DNA from: an uncultured Acetatifactor sp.
GTDB taxonomy: Bacteria > Bacillota > Clostridia > Lachnospirales > Lachnospiraceae
Direction: 5' to 3'
DNA: 64,000 nucleotides
Assembly (NCBI GenBank): GCA_947629645.1
Contig: CANREV010000003.1
Coordinates: 62,001 to 126,000, forward strand
Notes under the pieces: model-generated
Told to the model about the DNA's origin: nothing
Databases searched by the model: none
Seen by the model: only the letters and a program-made list of their open reading frames with translations
In this document: one piece after another, positions 17,472-26,433 of the stretch
Layout: every line of letters begins with the position of its first letter
Position numbering within the stretch: position 1 is the stretch's first letter
Made by a program: the position numbers and the translations under genes

Positions 17472-18659
17472 ATGAAGATCGCATTCATGACAAATAATTA
17501 CAAGCCGTTTACCGGCGGCGTACCGATTTCCATAGAAAGGCTCAAAAAAGGGCTGGAGACGCTGGGGCACCAGGCGGTGGTGTTCGCGCCTACCTATGAG
17601 GAGCAGACGCAGGAAGAAAATGTGTTTAGATATGCCACCTGTATGAAGAAATTTATCGGCGGCATCGTTATCCCCAATCCTTTTGACAAAAGGATTGAAG
17701 AGGAATTCAGGAGACATCATTTCGACCTGATCCATGTGCATCATCCTATGCTGATCGGCAGGACGGCGGCATATTTGTCTAAAAAATATAACGTGCCCCT
17801 TGTCTTTACATACCACACCAGATATGAGCAGTATCTGGAATGTTATACCGGGTGTCGGCTGACGGAAAAGCTTACGCCCTTGTATCTGCAGACTTTTTTA
17901 AAGCATTGTCATTTTGTTTTTGCGCCCACGCAGGGCATGAAGGATTATCTGATATCCGCCTGTAAGGTGCATCCTGACAGGATCGGCATTCTGCCCACTG
18001 GGATCGAGCCGGACAGCTTTCTGGCAAAAGAGGAGGACTGCCGGAGAGTCAGGGAGGCTTACGGGGCTTTGGATATGCCGCTTTTGCTCACCGTCTCCAG
18101 AATGGCGCAGGAGAAAAATATCGCTTTTTTGTTGGAGAGCCTGGCGGTTTTTAAGGAGCGTTTCGGGAAACCTTTCCGGATGATCATGGTGGGAGACGGG
18201 CCGGATAAGGCATCTTACGAGCAGATGGCGCGGAGGCTTGGACTGGAAAGGGAAATCTGCTTTGCGGGCAAGATCCCCAACGGAGAAATCCCGCCCTATT
18301 ACGCGGCGGCGGACGTCTTTTTATTTGCCTCTAAGACGGAGACGCAGGGGATCGTCCTTCTGGAAGCGTTTGCGGGAAGTACGCCTGTGGCGGCGGTGGA
18401 CGCTTCCGGCGTGAGGGACCTTGTGAAAAACGGATCAAACGGGATCCTTGTAAAAGAAGATAAGTATGATTTTGCGGAGAAACTTACCGCGTTGTTAAAT
18501 AGTGAGGAGCTGAAGGGACGCATGTCGGAAAATGCCAGACAGGCTGCCCTTGCCTACAGGGAGGAAGCGGTTGCCTTGCGGGCGGCCCGATATTATAATA
18601 GTGTTATCAACGCTGTAGAAGGAAAAGAAGAGACATGGAAGATAAATACCGTATTTTGA
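17472..18659 (+). CDS. Glycosyltransferase family 4, diacylglycerol-glycosyltransferase-like
   Basis: A GT-B fold retaining glycosyltransferase of about 395 residues. The N-terminal Rossmann domain opens KIAFMTNNYKPFTGGVPIS. The C-terminal donor-binding domain contains MVGDGPDK and the EX7E motif as ETQGIVLLE. The opening and the HHPMLIG / TYHTRYEQY segments resemble 1,2-diacylglycerol glucosyltransferases of Firmicutes, which build membrane glycolipids and lipoteichoic-acid anchors; this is a family-level inference. The start is uncertain (ATG 17460, GTG 17463 or ATG 17472). Its 3' end overlaps the response-regulator gene by 25 bases, indicating one operon. Confidence 0.85.
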   Translation: MKIAFMTNNYKPFTGGVPISIERLKKGLETLGHQAVVFAPTYEEQTQEENVFRYATCMKKFIGGIVIPNPFDKRIEEEFRRHHFDLIHVHHPMLIGRTAAYLSKKYNVPLVFTYHTRYEQYLECYTGCRLTEKLTPLYLQTFLKHCHFVFAPTQGMKDYLISACKVHPDRIGILPTGIEPDSFLAKEEDCRRVREAYGALDMPLLLTVSRMAQEKNIAFLLESLAVFKERFGKPFRMIMVGDGPDKASYEQMARRLGLEREICFAGKIPNGEIPPYYAAADVFLFASKTETQGIVLLEAFAGSTPVAAVDASGVRDLVKNGSNGILVKEDKYDFAEKLTALLNSEELKGRMSENARQAALAYREEAVALRAARYYNSVINAVEGKEETWKINTVF

Positions 18660-19345
18660 TCGTGGAGGACGACAAGGAAATCAGAGAGGGAATCGAAATC
18701 TATCTGCGCAATCAGGGATATGAGGTCTGTCAGGCCGCGAACGGTGCGGAAGGGCTTCGGGCGATAGAGGAACAGGAATTTCATCTTGCCATCGTGGATA
18801 TCATGATGCCCGTTATGGACGGCGTCACCATGCTGATGAAGCTACGTTCCATGAATTATGAATTTCCTGTGATTATGTTGTCTGCAAAGTCAGAGGAAGT
18901 AGATAAGATCATGGGGCTGAACATGGGCGCTGACGATTATGTGACAAAACCTTTTACGCCTTTGGAACTGCTTGCCAGAGTCAATTCCCATCTGCGCAGA
19001 TATTCCAAGTATCTGCGGGCGGTGAATGAGGAAAAGGACGAAGAGCATATTTATACCATCGGCGGGTTGGAACTGAACGAGGACACGGTGGAAGTGACCG
19101 TGGACGGGGAACCGGTAAAGCTTACCCCCATGGAATTTAAGATCGTGCAGCTTCTGATCAAAAATCCCGGCAGAGTGTTCTCGGCGGATGAAATCTACGA
19201 GCGCATCTGGAATGAAAAAGCGGTGAACACAGATACCATTATGGTACATGTCAGAAATATCAGAGAGAAGATCGAGATCGACCCTAAAAACCCAAAATAT
19301 CTGAAAGTAGTGTGGGGCGTGGGCTATAAGATCGAAAAGCAGTGA
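18635..19345 (+). CDS. OmpR-family response regulator
   Basis: A 236-residue two-component regulator. The receiver domain has the acidic triad (EDD at 11-13), phospho-acceptor D55 in VDIMMPVMDG, and the K of KPFTPLELLARV. The winged-helix DNA-binding domain occupies about residues 138-236 (LTPMEFKIVQLLIKNPGRV, TIMVHVRNIREKI). It starts inside the end of the glycosyltransferase gene (25-base overlap) and is followed by its kinase after 46 bases. Its targets are unknown; the upstream DedA and GT4 genes are obvious candidates. Confidence 0.95.
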   Translation: MEDKYRILIVEDDKEIREGIEIYLRNQGYEVCQAANGAEGLRAIEEQEFHLAIVDIMMPVMDGVTMLMKLRSMNYEFPVIMLSAKSEEVDKIMGLNMGADDYVTKPFTPLELLARVNSHLRRYSKYLRAVNEEKDEEHIYTIGGLELNEDTVEVTVDGEPVKLTPMEFKIVQLLIKNPGRVFSADEIYERIWNEKAVNTDTIMVHVRNIREKIEIDPKNPKYLKVVWGVGYKIEKQ

Positions 19346-19391
19346 AAGCCGGGCGGCATATAACAATTGTATCGCAAGAAAGGGAAATGAT

Positions 19392-21965
19392 ATGGAGACA
19401 AACAACATAGAAATCGGAAATCCGGAAACAGAGAACCTGAAAACAGAGAACCCGGAAACAGAGAACCTGAAAACAGGAAACCCGGAAACAGAAAACCCGA
19501 AAACAGGAAACACGGAAACAGGAAATCTGAAAACAGAGAATCCGGAAACAGAAAACACGGAAACAGGGAACATGGGAACAGGAAATCCGAAAACAGAGGA
19601 CCTGAAAACAGAGGACACGGAAACAGAAAATCCGAAAACAGGAAACACGGGAGCCGGAAGCCGGAGCGGGGAGAACAAAAGAACGGAAAAAACGGCGAAA
19701 AAAAGCCGGGGACGAAAAAACGGCTGGGTTTTTCAGGGCCTTCTGGCCGGTCTGCTGTGCGCTGTTATCATCAGCAGTCTGTACGATGTTTTCCGCGATA
19801 ACGCGCAGCAGGCATTTCATGCGGACATAGAAGATTATAGCTATATCGGCTGCCTGTATGAGGCCTGTTATCTGTTATACAAGGATCTGTATAATTCCCA
19901 GGCAGAACAACAGCTGGGATACGAGGAATTATATCTGCAGCCCCGCGAGGGGGACGAATGGATCCTGGACCCGGATTTCTGGAATCATGATGGGGATGAA
20001 ACGTTTTTGAGAAAAGAAGAGGCGCTTTCAGAGGCGGGTACGGATATTTACATTCTTCAGGAGCAGATCTCGCGCGTCTCTGATTTTTTCAAGGAGTTTG
20101 ATCAGCGTTTCAGCGCGATAAACAGAAATTACAATTATGTGATCCGGGACACCGTAACCGGCAGGATGTTCACCAATATGTCCCAGGCGGAATTGTCCGA
20201 GGATATCCGCAGACAGTTTTTCCTTTTAAGTTTTGAATTTGACGATAAGGGAACGGTCACGGTGGGAGAAGACGTGGCGGGTCTTGATCCGGCTGAAATC
20301 AGGAAACTGGCCAACGAAGCCTCCCGTTCCCTGCTCAATGTTTCAAATGATTATTATACGATTAAACGGCCGGTAAACTGCACGGTGACTTACTGTATCC
20401 CCGTCTCGGACTTTGAGAACGGCAGAGCAGCGTGTTTTTCTTTTTCTATGTCAGTATATGAATTCGCAGAGCTCAGTTATATATTGCCGGAAAACGATGT
20501 ATGGTACGGGCAGCTGCATGATTACCGGAGTTCCGGTGTGGGTGACTGGCTGGCCGGATTGCTGTTTTCGGCGGCGCTTCTGGGATTTTGCCTGTCCGCG
20601 TTAAAAAAGAACAGGCCATGGATGGATACGAAGATCTGTTCCGTTCCGCTGGAGGTCCTCTGCGTTTTTGTGATCTTTATCACAACCGCCATATGGTATA
20701 CCTGCGAAGAGATGGTCTACGCGGTGGCGAGCGGCACAATGGAAGCTGTCCTGGCGGGCTATGTGCCTTCGCGGTTCGCCTCTTTTCTCACCAAAGCGTT
20801 GAATTACGGTGCGCTGACCCTGTTTTTTTTCTGCGGCTTTTATCTGGGTGTCTGCGCCGGGGCGGTGAGGGCATTAGGCGTAAAAGAATATATAAAAAAG
20901 CGGTGCGTCATTTACAGGATCTTTCCTTTCTGCAAAAAGAAAGCGTTGGGGATTTATGACATGATCTGCCATTTCGATGTGTCGGCGGATGCCCGTAAAA
21001 CGATCTTAAAAGTAGTGATCGTCAACGCGCTGCTTGTGTTTGTGATCAGTTGTTTCTGGGTGGCGGGACTGCCTTTTGCGCTTGTTTACTCTCTGCTTCT
21101 CTATATCCTTCTAAAAAAATATGTCAGTGATCTGCAAAAGAAGTACGTTTTTTTGCAGCAGGCTGTCAATGAGATCGCGGAGGGAAATCTGAATGTGGAG
21201 ATCACGGAAGACCTGGGCGTCTTCGAGCCCTTTAAGCCACAGTTAGTCCGCATTCAGAACGGCTTCAAAAACGCGGTGGAGGAGGAGACGAAAAGCCAGC
21301 GCATGAAAGCGGAGCTGATCACAAACGTGTCCCACGATCTAAAGACGCCGCTTACGGCGATCATCACCTACATTGATCTTCTGAAAGACGAGAATGTGAC
21401 GCAGGAGCAGAGAAAAGAGTATGTGGATACCCTGGAGCGGAAAGCGCTGCGGCTGAAGGTGCTGATCGAAGACCTTTTTGAAGTCAGCAAGGCGACTTCC
21501 CGCGCCGTCAGCCTGAACCTGATGAATGTGGATATCATGAACCTCGTAAAGCAGGTGGTGGTCGAGATGAGCGATAAGTTAGCCGCGGCCCGCCTGGACG
21601 TGCGTCTGAACCTGACGGACGAAAAAATACTGCTCTTGCTGGACAGCCAGAAGACCTACCGCGTTTATGAGAATCTGCTGGGGAATATCGCCAAATACGC
21701 GCTGGCGGGCACAAGAGTCTATATCAACGGTTTCTGCGTGGACGACAGGGTGGTCATCACCATGAAAAATATTTCCGCTCTGGAGATCACGGTGGATGCG
21801 GCGGAACTTACGGAGCGGTTCGTCAGGGGGGACGTCTCCCGCAATACGGAAGGATCGGGGCTTGGCCTGGCCATCGCGAAGAGTTTTGTGGAGCTGCAGG
21901 GCGGAGAATTTTCGCTGGATGTGGACGGGGATCTTTTCCGGGTGACCACCAGCTGGCAAAAATAA
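19392..21965 (+). CDS. Sensor histidine kinase with N-terminal pentapeptide repeats
   Basis: An 857-residue membrane kinase. Residues 10-86 are about 15 copies of a five-residue repeat (N-P-E-T-E / N-L-K-T-G type), followed by a basic stretch and the first transmembrane helix at about 111-131. An extracytoplasmic domain of about 240 residues comes next, then several more helices (roughly 378-600). A HAMP-like segment and the HisKA domain follow, with H648 in NVSHDLKTPL. The ATPase domain has N-box LLGNIAKYA and G2 GSGLGLAIAKSF. The usual G1 Asp motif is replaced by MKNISA, as in some VanS-like kinases. It pairs with the upstream response regulator. The ligand is unknown. Confidence 0.92.
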   Translation: METNNIEIGNPETENLKTENPETENLKTGNPETENPKTGNTETGNLKTENPETENTETGNMGTGNPKTEDLKTEDTETENPKTGNTGAGSRSGENKRTEKTAKKSRGRKNGWVFQGLLAGLLCAVIISSLYDVFRDNAQQAFHADIEDYSYIGCLYEACYLLYKDLYNSQAEQQLGYEELYLQPREGDEWILDPDFWNHDGDETFLRKEEALSEAGTDIYILQEQISRVSDFFKEFDQRFSAINRNYNYVIRDTVTGRMFTNMSQAELSEDIRRQFFLLSFEFDDKGTVTVGEDVAGLDPAEIRKLANEASRSLLNVSNDYYTIKRPVNCTVTYCIPVSDFENGRAACFSFSMSVYEFAELSYILPENDVWYGQLHDYRSSGVGDWLAGLLFSAALLGFCLSALKKNRPWMDTKICSVPLEVLCVFVIFITTAIWYTCEEMVYAVASGTMEAVLAGYVPSRFASFLTKALNYGALTLFFFCGFYLGVCAGAVRALGVKEYIKKRCVIYRIFPFCKKKALGIYDMICHFDVSADARKTILKVVIVNALLVFVISCFWVAGLPFALVYSLLLYILLKKYVSDLQKKYVFLQQAVNEIAEGNLNVEITEDLGVFEPFKPQLVRIQNGFKNAVEEETKSQRMKAELITNVSHDLKTPLTAIITYIDLLKDENVTQEQRKEYVDTLERKALRLKVLIEDLFEVSKATSRAVSLNLMNVDIMNLVKQVVVEMSDKLAAARLDVRLNLTDEKILLLLDSQKTYRVYENLLGNIAKYALAGTRVYINGFCVDDRVVITMKNISALEITVDAAELTERFVRGDVSRNTEGSGLGLAIAKSFVELQGGEFSLDVDGDLFRVTTSWQK
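19419..19650 (+). repeat. 15-bp coding repeats in the kinase N-terminus
   Basis: About fifteen imperfect 15-base units of the form AACCCGGAAACAGAG encode the pentapeptide repeats of the kinase. The period is strictly a multiple of three, so copy-number change keeps the frame. The long Phe/Ser/Val-rich open frames on the opposite strand here are by-products of this repeat. Confidence 0.85.
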
Positions 21966-21968
21966 AGT

Positions 21969-22003
21969 GTAACAGTTCAGCCTTCGGCCGACTGAACTGT
22001 TAC
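21969..22003. repeat. Palindrome AACAGTTCAG, terminator-like, element family member
   Basis: GTAACAGTTCAG (21969-21980) and CTGAACTGTTAC (21992-22003) form a perfect 12-bp stem around CCTTCGGCCGA. It starts three bases after the kinase stop. No T-run follows, so it is not a classical terminator, though it may stabilise the 3' end. The same AACAGTTCAGCC end occurs at 35113. Confidence 0.7.
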
Positions 22004-22023
22004 AATAAATCAATAAGTTATAT

Positions 22024-22052
22024 TTGAACTATATTCCCATATGTGATATGAT
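22024..22052 (+). promoter_or_regulatory. Promoter of leuCD
   Basis: TTGAAC (22024-22029), 17 bases, TATGAT (22047-22052): five of six at each box. The predicted start near 22059 leaves a leader of about 30 bases, too short for a T-box or leader peptide. Confidence 0.7.
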
Positions 22053-22091
22053 GGTTTTCAGAACAATTACAGAAAGGTTTGGTTGAGCATT

Positions 22092-23366
22092 ATGGGAATG
22101 ACAATGACGCAAAAGATCCTTGCGGCGGCTGCGGGCCTTGAGAAGGTGGAGGCAGGCCAGCTGATCGAGGCGAATCTTGATCTGGTGCTGGGAAACGATA
22201 TCACCAGTCCCGTGGCGATCAAGGAGATGGATAAGTTTAAGGTAAAAGGCGTATTTGATAAAGATAAGATCGCGCTGGTTCCCGACCATTTTGTGCCCAA
22301 TAAGGACATCAAGTCCGCGGAGCACTGTAAATGTGTCAGGGAATTTGCGCGTAAAAATGAGATCACAAACTATTTTGAAGTGGGAGAGATGGGTATTGAG
22401 CATGCTCTGCTTCCCGAAAAAGGCCTGACGGTGGCCGGAGACGTGATTATCGGGGCGGATTCCCACACCTGTACTTACGGTGCGCTGGGCGCTTTCTCCA
22501 CCGGTGTGGGAAGCACGGATATGGCGGCCGGTATGGCCACCGGAAAGGCATGGTTTAAGGTGCCTTCGGCCATCCGGTTTCGCCTGACGGGAAAGCCTTC
22601 CAAATGGATCGGCGGCAAGGATGTGATCTTACATATCATCGGCATGATCGGCGTGGACGGCGCTTTGTATAAGTCGATGGAGTTTACGGGCGATGGGATC
22701 ACAAATCTTTCCATGGACGATCGCTTTACCATTGCCAACATGGCTATCGAGGCAGGCGGAAAGAACGGTATATTCCCTGTGGACAGGCTGGCAAAAGACT
22801 ATATGAAGGAGCACTCAAAGAGAGAATATAAAATTTTTGAGGCCGATGAGGACGCGGTTTATGACGAAGAGTACACGATTGATCTGGGGGCGCTTCGTCC
22901 CACGGTTTCTTTCCCTCATCTGCCTGAGAACGCCCATACCATAGACGAGATCAGACAGATGGATCCGATCGCCGTGGACCAGGTGGTGATCGGTTCCTGT
23001 ACCAACGGCAGACTGGACGATCTGCGCACCGCTGCCAGGGTGCTTCAGGGAAGGCATGTGGCAAAGGGTATGAGATGTATTGTGATTCCGGCCACTCAGG
23101 CGATTTATATGCAGGCCATGGAAGAGGGACTGCTCAGGACGTTTATTGAGGCGGGAGCGGTGGTCAGCACGCCTACCTGCGGGCCCTGTCTGGGCGGATA
23201 CATGGGGATCCTCGCGGAAGGGGAGCGCTGCGTCTCCACTACCAACCGGAACTTTGTAGGCCGCATGGGGCATGTGAGCTCCGAAATCTATCTGGCAGGC
23301 CCTGCCGTGGCCGCTGCCAGCGCGGTCACAGGCGAGATCTCTTCGCCGGAGGATCTGGGGCTGTAG
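22092..23366 (+). CDS. leuC: 3-isopropylmalate dehydratase large subunit
   Basis: LeuC with LeuD isomerises 2-isopropylmalate to 3-isopropylmalate in leucine synthesis, using a [4Fe-4S] cluster. The 424-residue protein is the short homoaconitase-like type. Cluster cysteines are visible in GSCTNGR and [10 protein letters not shown] (CxxC), and substrate residues in [13 protein letters not shown]. The ATG at 22092 matches the usual N-terminus ([10 protein letters not shown]); a TTG at 22083 with AGAAAGG five bases upstream is an alternative. leuD follows. leuA and leuB are not in the window. Confidence 0.93.
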   Translation: MGMTMTQKILAAAAGLEKVEAGQLIEANLDLVLGNDITSPVAIKEMDKFKVKGVFDKDKIALVPDHFVPNKDIKSAEHCKCVREFARKNEITNYFEVGEMGIEHALLPEKGLTVAGDVIIGADSHTCTYGALGAFSTGVGSTDMAAGMATGKAWFKVPSAIRFRLTGKPSKWIGGKDVILHIIGMIGVDGALYKSMEFTGDGITNLSMDDRFTIANMAIEAGGKNGIFPVDRLAKDYMKEHSKREYKIFEADEDAVYDEEYTIDLGALRPTVSFPHLPENAHTIDEIRQMDPIAVDQVVIGSCTNGRLDDLRTAARVLQGRHVAKGMRCIVIPATQAIYMQAMEEGLLRTFIEAGAVVSTPTCGPCLGGYMGILAEGERCVSTTNRNFVGRMGHVSSEIYLAGPAVAAASAVTGEISSPEDLGL

Positions 23367-23529
23367 AAAGCTTTGGACCGCGGACAGCTTTTTAAGAGGC
23401 TGCCCCGCGAAAGAGGCAACAGGCTGTTTGCGCAGGAGCGTTGCAAACAGTTCTGGCGGCAGACGGTAAAAGCGGTGCTGCGTCTTTTGCACCCCTCCGT
23501 TTTACAGGCGCTCCGGAAAGGATATCGAT
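23367..23529 (+). other. leuC-leuD spacer with hairpin
   Basis: The 163-base gap between two subunits that are normally adjacent contains a hairpin, CTGTTTGC (23424-23431) with GCAAACAG (23443-23450). It holds no gene. It may affect the ratio of the two subunits. Confidence 0.35.
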
Positions 23530-24015
23530 ATGAACGCAAAAGGAACAGTTTTTAAATATGGGGACAATGTGGATACCGATGTTATCATTCCCGCAAGGTA
23601 TCTCAATTCCTCCGATCCGGCGGAACTTGCCGCCCACTGCATGGAGGACATTGACGGAGAATTTATCAAAAAAGTAAAGAAAGGCGATATTATCGTAGCA
23701 AATAAAAATTTCGGGTGCGGTTCCTCCAGAGAACACGCCCCCATAGCCATCAAGGCCGCAGGCGTAAGCTGTGTGATCGCCGAAACTTTCGCAAGGATCT
23801 TTTACCGCAACGCCATCAATATCGGGCTGCCTATCATTGAATGTCCCGAGGCCGGCAGGGGGATCGATGCGGGAGATGAGGTGGAGATCAATTTTGACAC
23901 CGGAGTGATCACTGATGTGACAAAAGGGACTTCTTTTCAGGGACAGGCGTTTCCTGAATTCATGCAAAAGATTATTGCTTCCGAAGGGTTGATCAACTAT
24001 ATTAATAATCAGTAA
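23530..24015 (+). CDS. leuD: 3-isopropylmalate dehydratase small subunit
   Basis: LeuD completes the isopropylmalate isomerase. The 161-residue protein shows the swivel-domain motifs of the short type: [18 protein letters not shown] near the N-terminus, the loop [12 protein letters not shown], and [27 protein letters not shown] precedes the ATG. It lies 163 bases after leuC and is followed by a strong terminator, which closes the leuCD unit. Confidence 0.95.
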   Translation: MNAKGTVFKYGDNVDTDVIIPARYLNSSDPAELAAHCMEDIDGEFIKKVKKGDIIVANKNFGCGSSREHAPIAIKAAGVSCVIAETFARIFYRNAINIGLPIIECPEAGRGIDAGDEVEINFDTGVITDVTKGTSFQGQAFPEFMQKIIASEGLINYINNQ

Positions 24016-24022
24016 GGGGGAG

Positions 24023-24055
24023 AACACAGACCTGTTCGCGCAGGTCTGTGTTTCA
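24023..24055 (+). terminator. Terminator of leuCD
   Basis: AACACAGACCTG (24023-24034), loop TTCGCG, CAGGTCTGTGTT (24041-24052), a perfect 12-bp stem ending in TTTC. Confidence 0.8.
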
Positions 24056-24154
24056 CTGAGGAATGAAACCGCGCAATGATGCGGCTTTGCTGTTGGCGGC
24101 CTGTTCTGCACAGCGGGACAGGGATTTTGACAGAGTAAGGAATGGTGATTATTT

Positions 24155-25552
24155 ATGGCAGAAAAAAGTGCTGACAAATCCAGCAAATATGAGATCGATA
24201 TGTGCAATGGCCCGCTGGTGGGCAAGATACTGATTTTTTATGTTCCGCTGATGCTTTCCGGCCTATTGCAGCTTTTGTTCAATGCGGCGGATATCGCGGT
24301 AGTGGGGCGTTTCGCCGGAAATGAATCTTTGGCGGCGGTGGGGGCGACCAGTTCTCTGACCAACCTTATCGTCAACCTCTTTATCGGCCTTTCCGTGGGC
24401 GCTAACGTTTTAGTGGCGCGCTATTACGGGGCGGGACAGCTTAAGGAACTGAAAGAGATGGTGCAGACCGCGGTGGCCACCTCCGTGGCGGGCGGCGTCA
24501 TCCTGGTGTTTGTGGGGCTGCTGGTGGCAAGACCCGCGCTGCTTCTGATGGATACGCCCATGGATGTGATCGATTATTCCGTGCTCTATATGCGGATCTA
24601 TTTTGTGGGAATGCCTTTTATGATGGTATATAATTTCGGAAGCGCTATCCTGAGAGCGGTAGGGGACACGAAGCGGCCGCTTTACTTTCTGTCTGTCGCG
24701 GGAGTGGTCAATGTGGTCCTGAACCTGTTCTTTGTGATCGTCTGCCATATGGGTGTGGCCGGCGTTGCCACCGCCACGGTGATCTCTCAGGGCATCTCCG
24801 CGGCGCTGGTGGTGCGCTGTCTGATAAAGACGGACAGCGCCTATAAACTGGTCGTAAAGGGCTGGAAGATCTCTAAAGACAAGCTGATCAGAATGTTTCA
24901 GATCGGTATGCCGGCAGGGCTGCAGGGGTCTCTTTTCTCCATTTCCAATGTGCTGATCCAGTCTTCCGTGAACAGTTTCGGTTCCATTGCCATGGCGGGA
25001 AATACTGCGGGCAGCAATATCGAGGGTTTCGTTTATACCGCTATGAACGCGTTCCACCAGTCCGCCATCAGTTTTGCCGGACAGAATTACGGCGCTATGA
25101 AATACAGGAGAGTGGGAAAGGTTCTGCTCATCTGTGAAGGCCTGGTAGCAGTTGTGGGGCTTGTTATGGGAAACGCGGCGTATTTCTTTGCGGGACATCT
25201 GTTAAAGATCTATACCACGGATCCCGATGTGATCTCTTACGGTATCCTGCGTATGCGCTATATCTGCGTTACTTATTTTACGTGCGGCATGATGGATGTG
25301 GCGGTAGGCGTTTTGCGGGGGATGGGCTATTCCGTGATGCCTATGCTGGTATCTCTCTCGGGAGCATGTCTGTTCAGAGTCGTGTGGATTTACACCATTT
25401 TTCAGCGGATCAAAACGCTGCCCTGCCTGTATATCTCTTATCCTATCAGCTGGGTGCTGACGTTTTTGGTGCACATGGTATGTTTTTGTATTGTCTACCG
25501 CAAATTGCTGAATAAAACTGCAAACAGCGGTCAGTCTCTGCAAAGTGCTTGA
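24155..25552 (+). CDS. MATE family efflux transporter
   Basis: A 465-residue integral membrane protein with about twelve hydrophobic helices in two homologous halves. It opens with a short hydrophilic segment and MCNGPLVGKILIFYVPLML, typical of clostridial MATE proteins. MATE transporters exchange cations for organic cations, drugs or metabolites at the cytoplasmic membrane; the substrate here is unknown. The helix-2 region FAGNESLAAVGATSSL is well conserved. It lies between the leuCD terminator and the ruvAB promoter, whose -35 box overlaps its stop codon, so it is probably its own transcription unit. Confidence 0.92.
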   Translation: MAEKSADKSSKYEIDMCNGPLVGKILIFYVPLMLSGLLQLLFNAADIAVVGRFAGNESLAAVGATSSLTNLIVNLFIGLSVGANVLVARYYGAGQLKELKEMVQTAVATSVAGGVILVFVGLLVARPALLLMDTPMDVIDYSVLYMRIYFVGMPFMMVYNFGSAILRAVGDTKRPLYFLSVAGVVNVVLNLFFVIVCHMGVAGVATATVISQGISAALVVRCLIKTDSAYKLVVKGWKISKDKLIRMFQIGMPAGLQGSLFSISNVLIQSSVNSFGSIAMAGNTAGSNIEGFVYTAMNAFHQSAISFAGQNYGAMKYRRVGKVLLICEGLVAVVGLVMGNAAYFFAGHLLKIYTTDPDVISYGILRMRYICVTYFTCGMMDVAVGVLRGMGYSVMPMLVSLSGACLFRVVWIYTIFQRIKTLPCLYISYPISWVLTFLVHMVCFCIVYRKLLNKTANSGQSLQSA

Positions 25553-25577
25553 AACATATGTTCGAGTGTGATATAAT
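25549..25577 (+). promoter_or_regulatory. ruvAB promoter with LexA-like site in the spacer
   Basis: TTGAAA (25549-25554), 17 bases, TATAAT (25572-25577). The segment GAAACATATGTTCG (25551-25564) matches the Firmicute SOS box (CGAAC-N4-GTTCG type) at the AAC-N4-GTTCG part, with a perfect AACATATGTT core. A repressor bound there would occlude the promoter. ruvAB is SOS-controlled in Bacillus. Confidence 0.7.
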
Positions 25578-25669
25578 GAGTTCAGTCAGGACAGATGGCG
25601 GTCGGACGGCCGCTTATACCGTGAAGGCAAGGCGTTTGATGAGGCTGACACGACAGGTGGGAGATTCGT

Positions 25670-26281
25670 ATGATAGCATATGTAAACGGGATCGTAGACG
25701 ATATCACGGAGGACAACGCGGTGATCGATGTGGGCGGGGTTGGCTATAACGTAAAGATTTCCGCCGACACGGCCGCAAGGCTTCCGGGGATCGGGGAGGC
25801 GGCAAAGCTTTATACCTATACGAGCGTCAGGGAGGACTCCTTTCTTCTGTATGGTTTTCTGACCCGCGATGATCTGGAGATTTTCAAGAAACTGATCACG
25901 GTAAACGGTATCGGACCCAAGGGCGGCCTGTCCATCTTATCCGTGATGGGCGCGGACGATCTCAGATTCGCCATCATGTCGGGAGACAGCAAGGCGATCG
26001 CCAAAGCGCCCGGAATCGGCGCAAAGACGGCCCAGAGGGTGATTCTCGATTTGAAGGATAAGATCCGGATCGATGATACGATGATTGACAGGGAAATTGC
26101 CGCTGCGGGGGCGTTGAATCCTATGGCGGCGGACAGCGTCCAGAAGCAGGAGGCGGTGGCGGCGCTGGTATCTCTCGGCTACGGACAGGCGGAGAGCCTG
26201 AAAGCGGTAAATTCCATCGAAGGGATCGAAGAAATGGACTCCGGCGCCGTTTTGAAAGCCGCTTTAAAGAAAATGTTTTAG
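25670..26281 (+). CDS. ruvA: Holliday junction branch migration protein RuvA
   Basis: RuvA forms a tetramer that binds Holliday junctions and loads RuvB. The 203-residue product has the three expected domains: an OB fold (MIAYVNGIVDDI to about 62), two helix-hairpin-helix motifs (FKKLITVNGIGPKGGLSIL and IAKAPGIGAKTAQRVILDL), and a C-terminal UBA-like domain that contacts RuvB (EAVAALVSLGYGQAE). It is followed by ruvB after 152 bases without an obvious terminator, and the pair is preceded by the LexA-like promoter. Confidence 0.96.
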   Translation: MIAYVNGIVDDITEDNAVIDVGGVGYNVKISADTAARLPGIGEAAKLYTYTSVREDSFLLYGFLTRDDLEIFKKLITVNGIGPKGGLSILSVMGADDLRFAIMSGDSKAIAKAPGIGAKTAQRVILDLKDKIRIDDTMIDREIAAAGALNPMAADSVQKQEAVAALVSLGYGQAESLKAVNSIEGIEEMDSGAVLKAALKKMF

Positions 26282-26433
26282 ACGGGCCGTTTTGGGAAAG
26301 TTAAAATATGCCAACCGTGAGTTTTTTGAGGGAGCAAAGAAAAATATCTGGTGAGAATCCGGGCTCTCCATGAGAGCATGAAGGTGAAATAGAAGAAACA
26401 TGCTAAACGAGCGACAGGAAGGAAATCCTACCC

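Noticed and set aside
18890-19820. Long - strand frames rich in Phe, Ser, Val and Arg opposite the kinase start
   Set aside because: They are the complement of the 15-bp coding repeats of the kinase, have no ribosome site and extend over the response-regulator gene.
21969-22003. Classical rho-independent terminator after the histidine kinase
   Set aside because: The stem is perfect, but no T-run follows (AATAAATCAATA). It is listed as a palindromic element instead.
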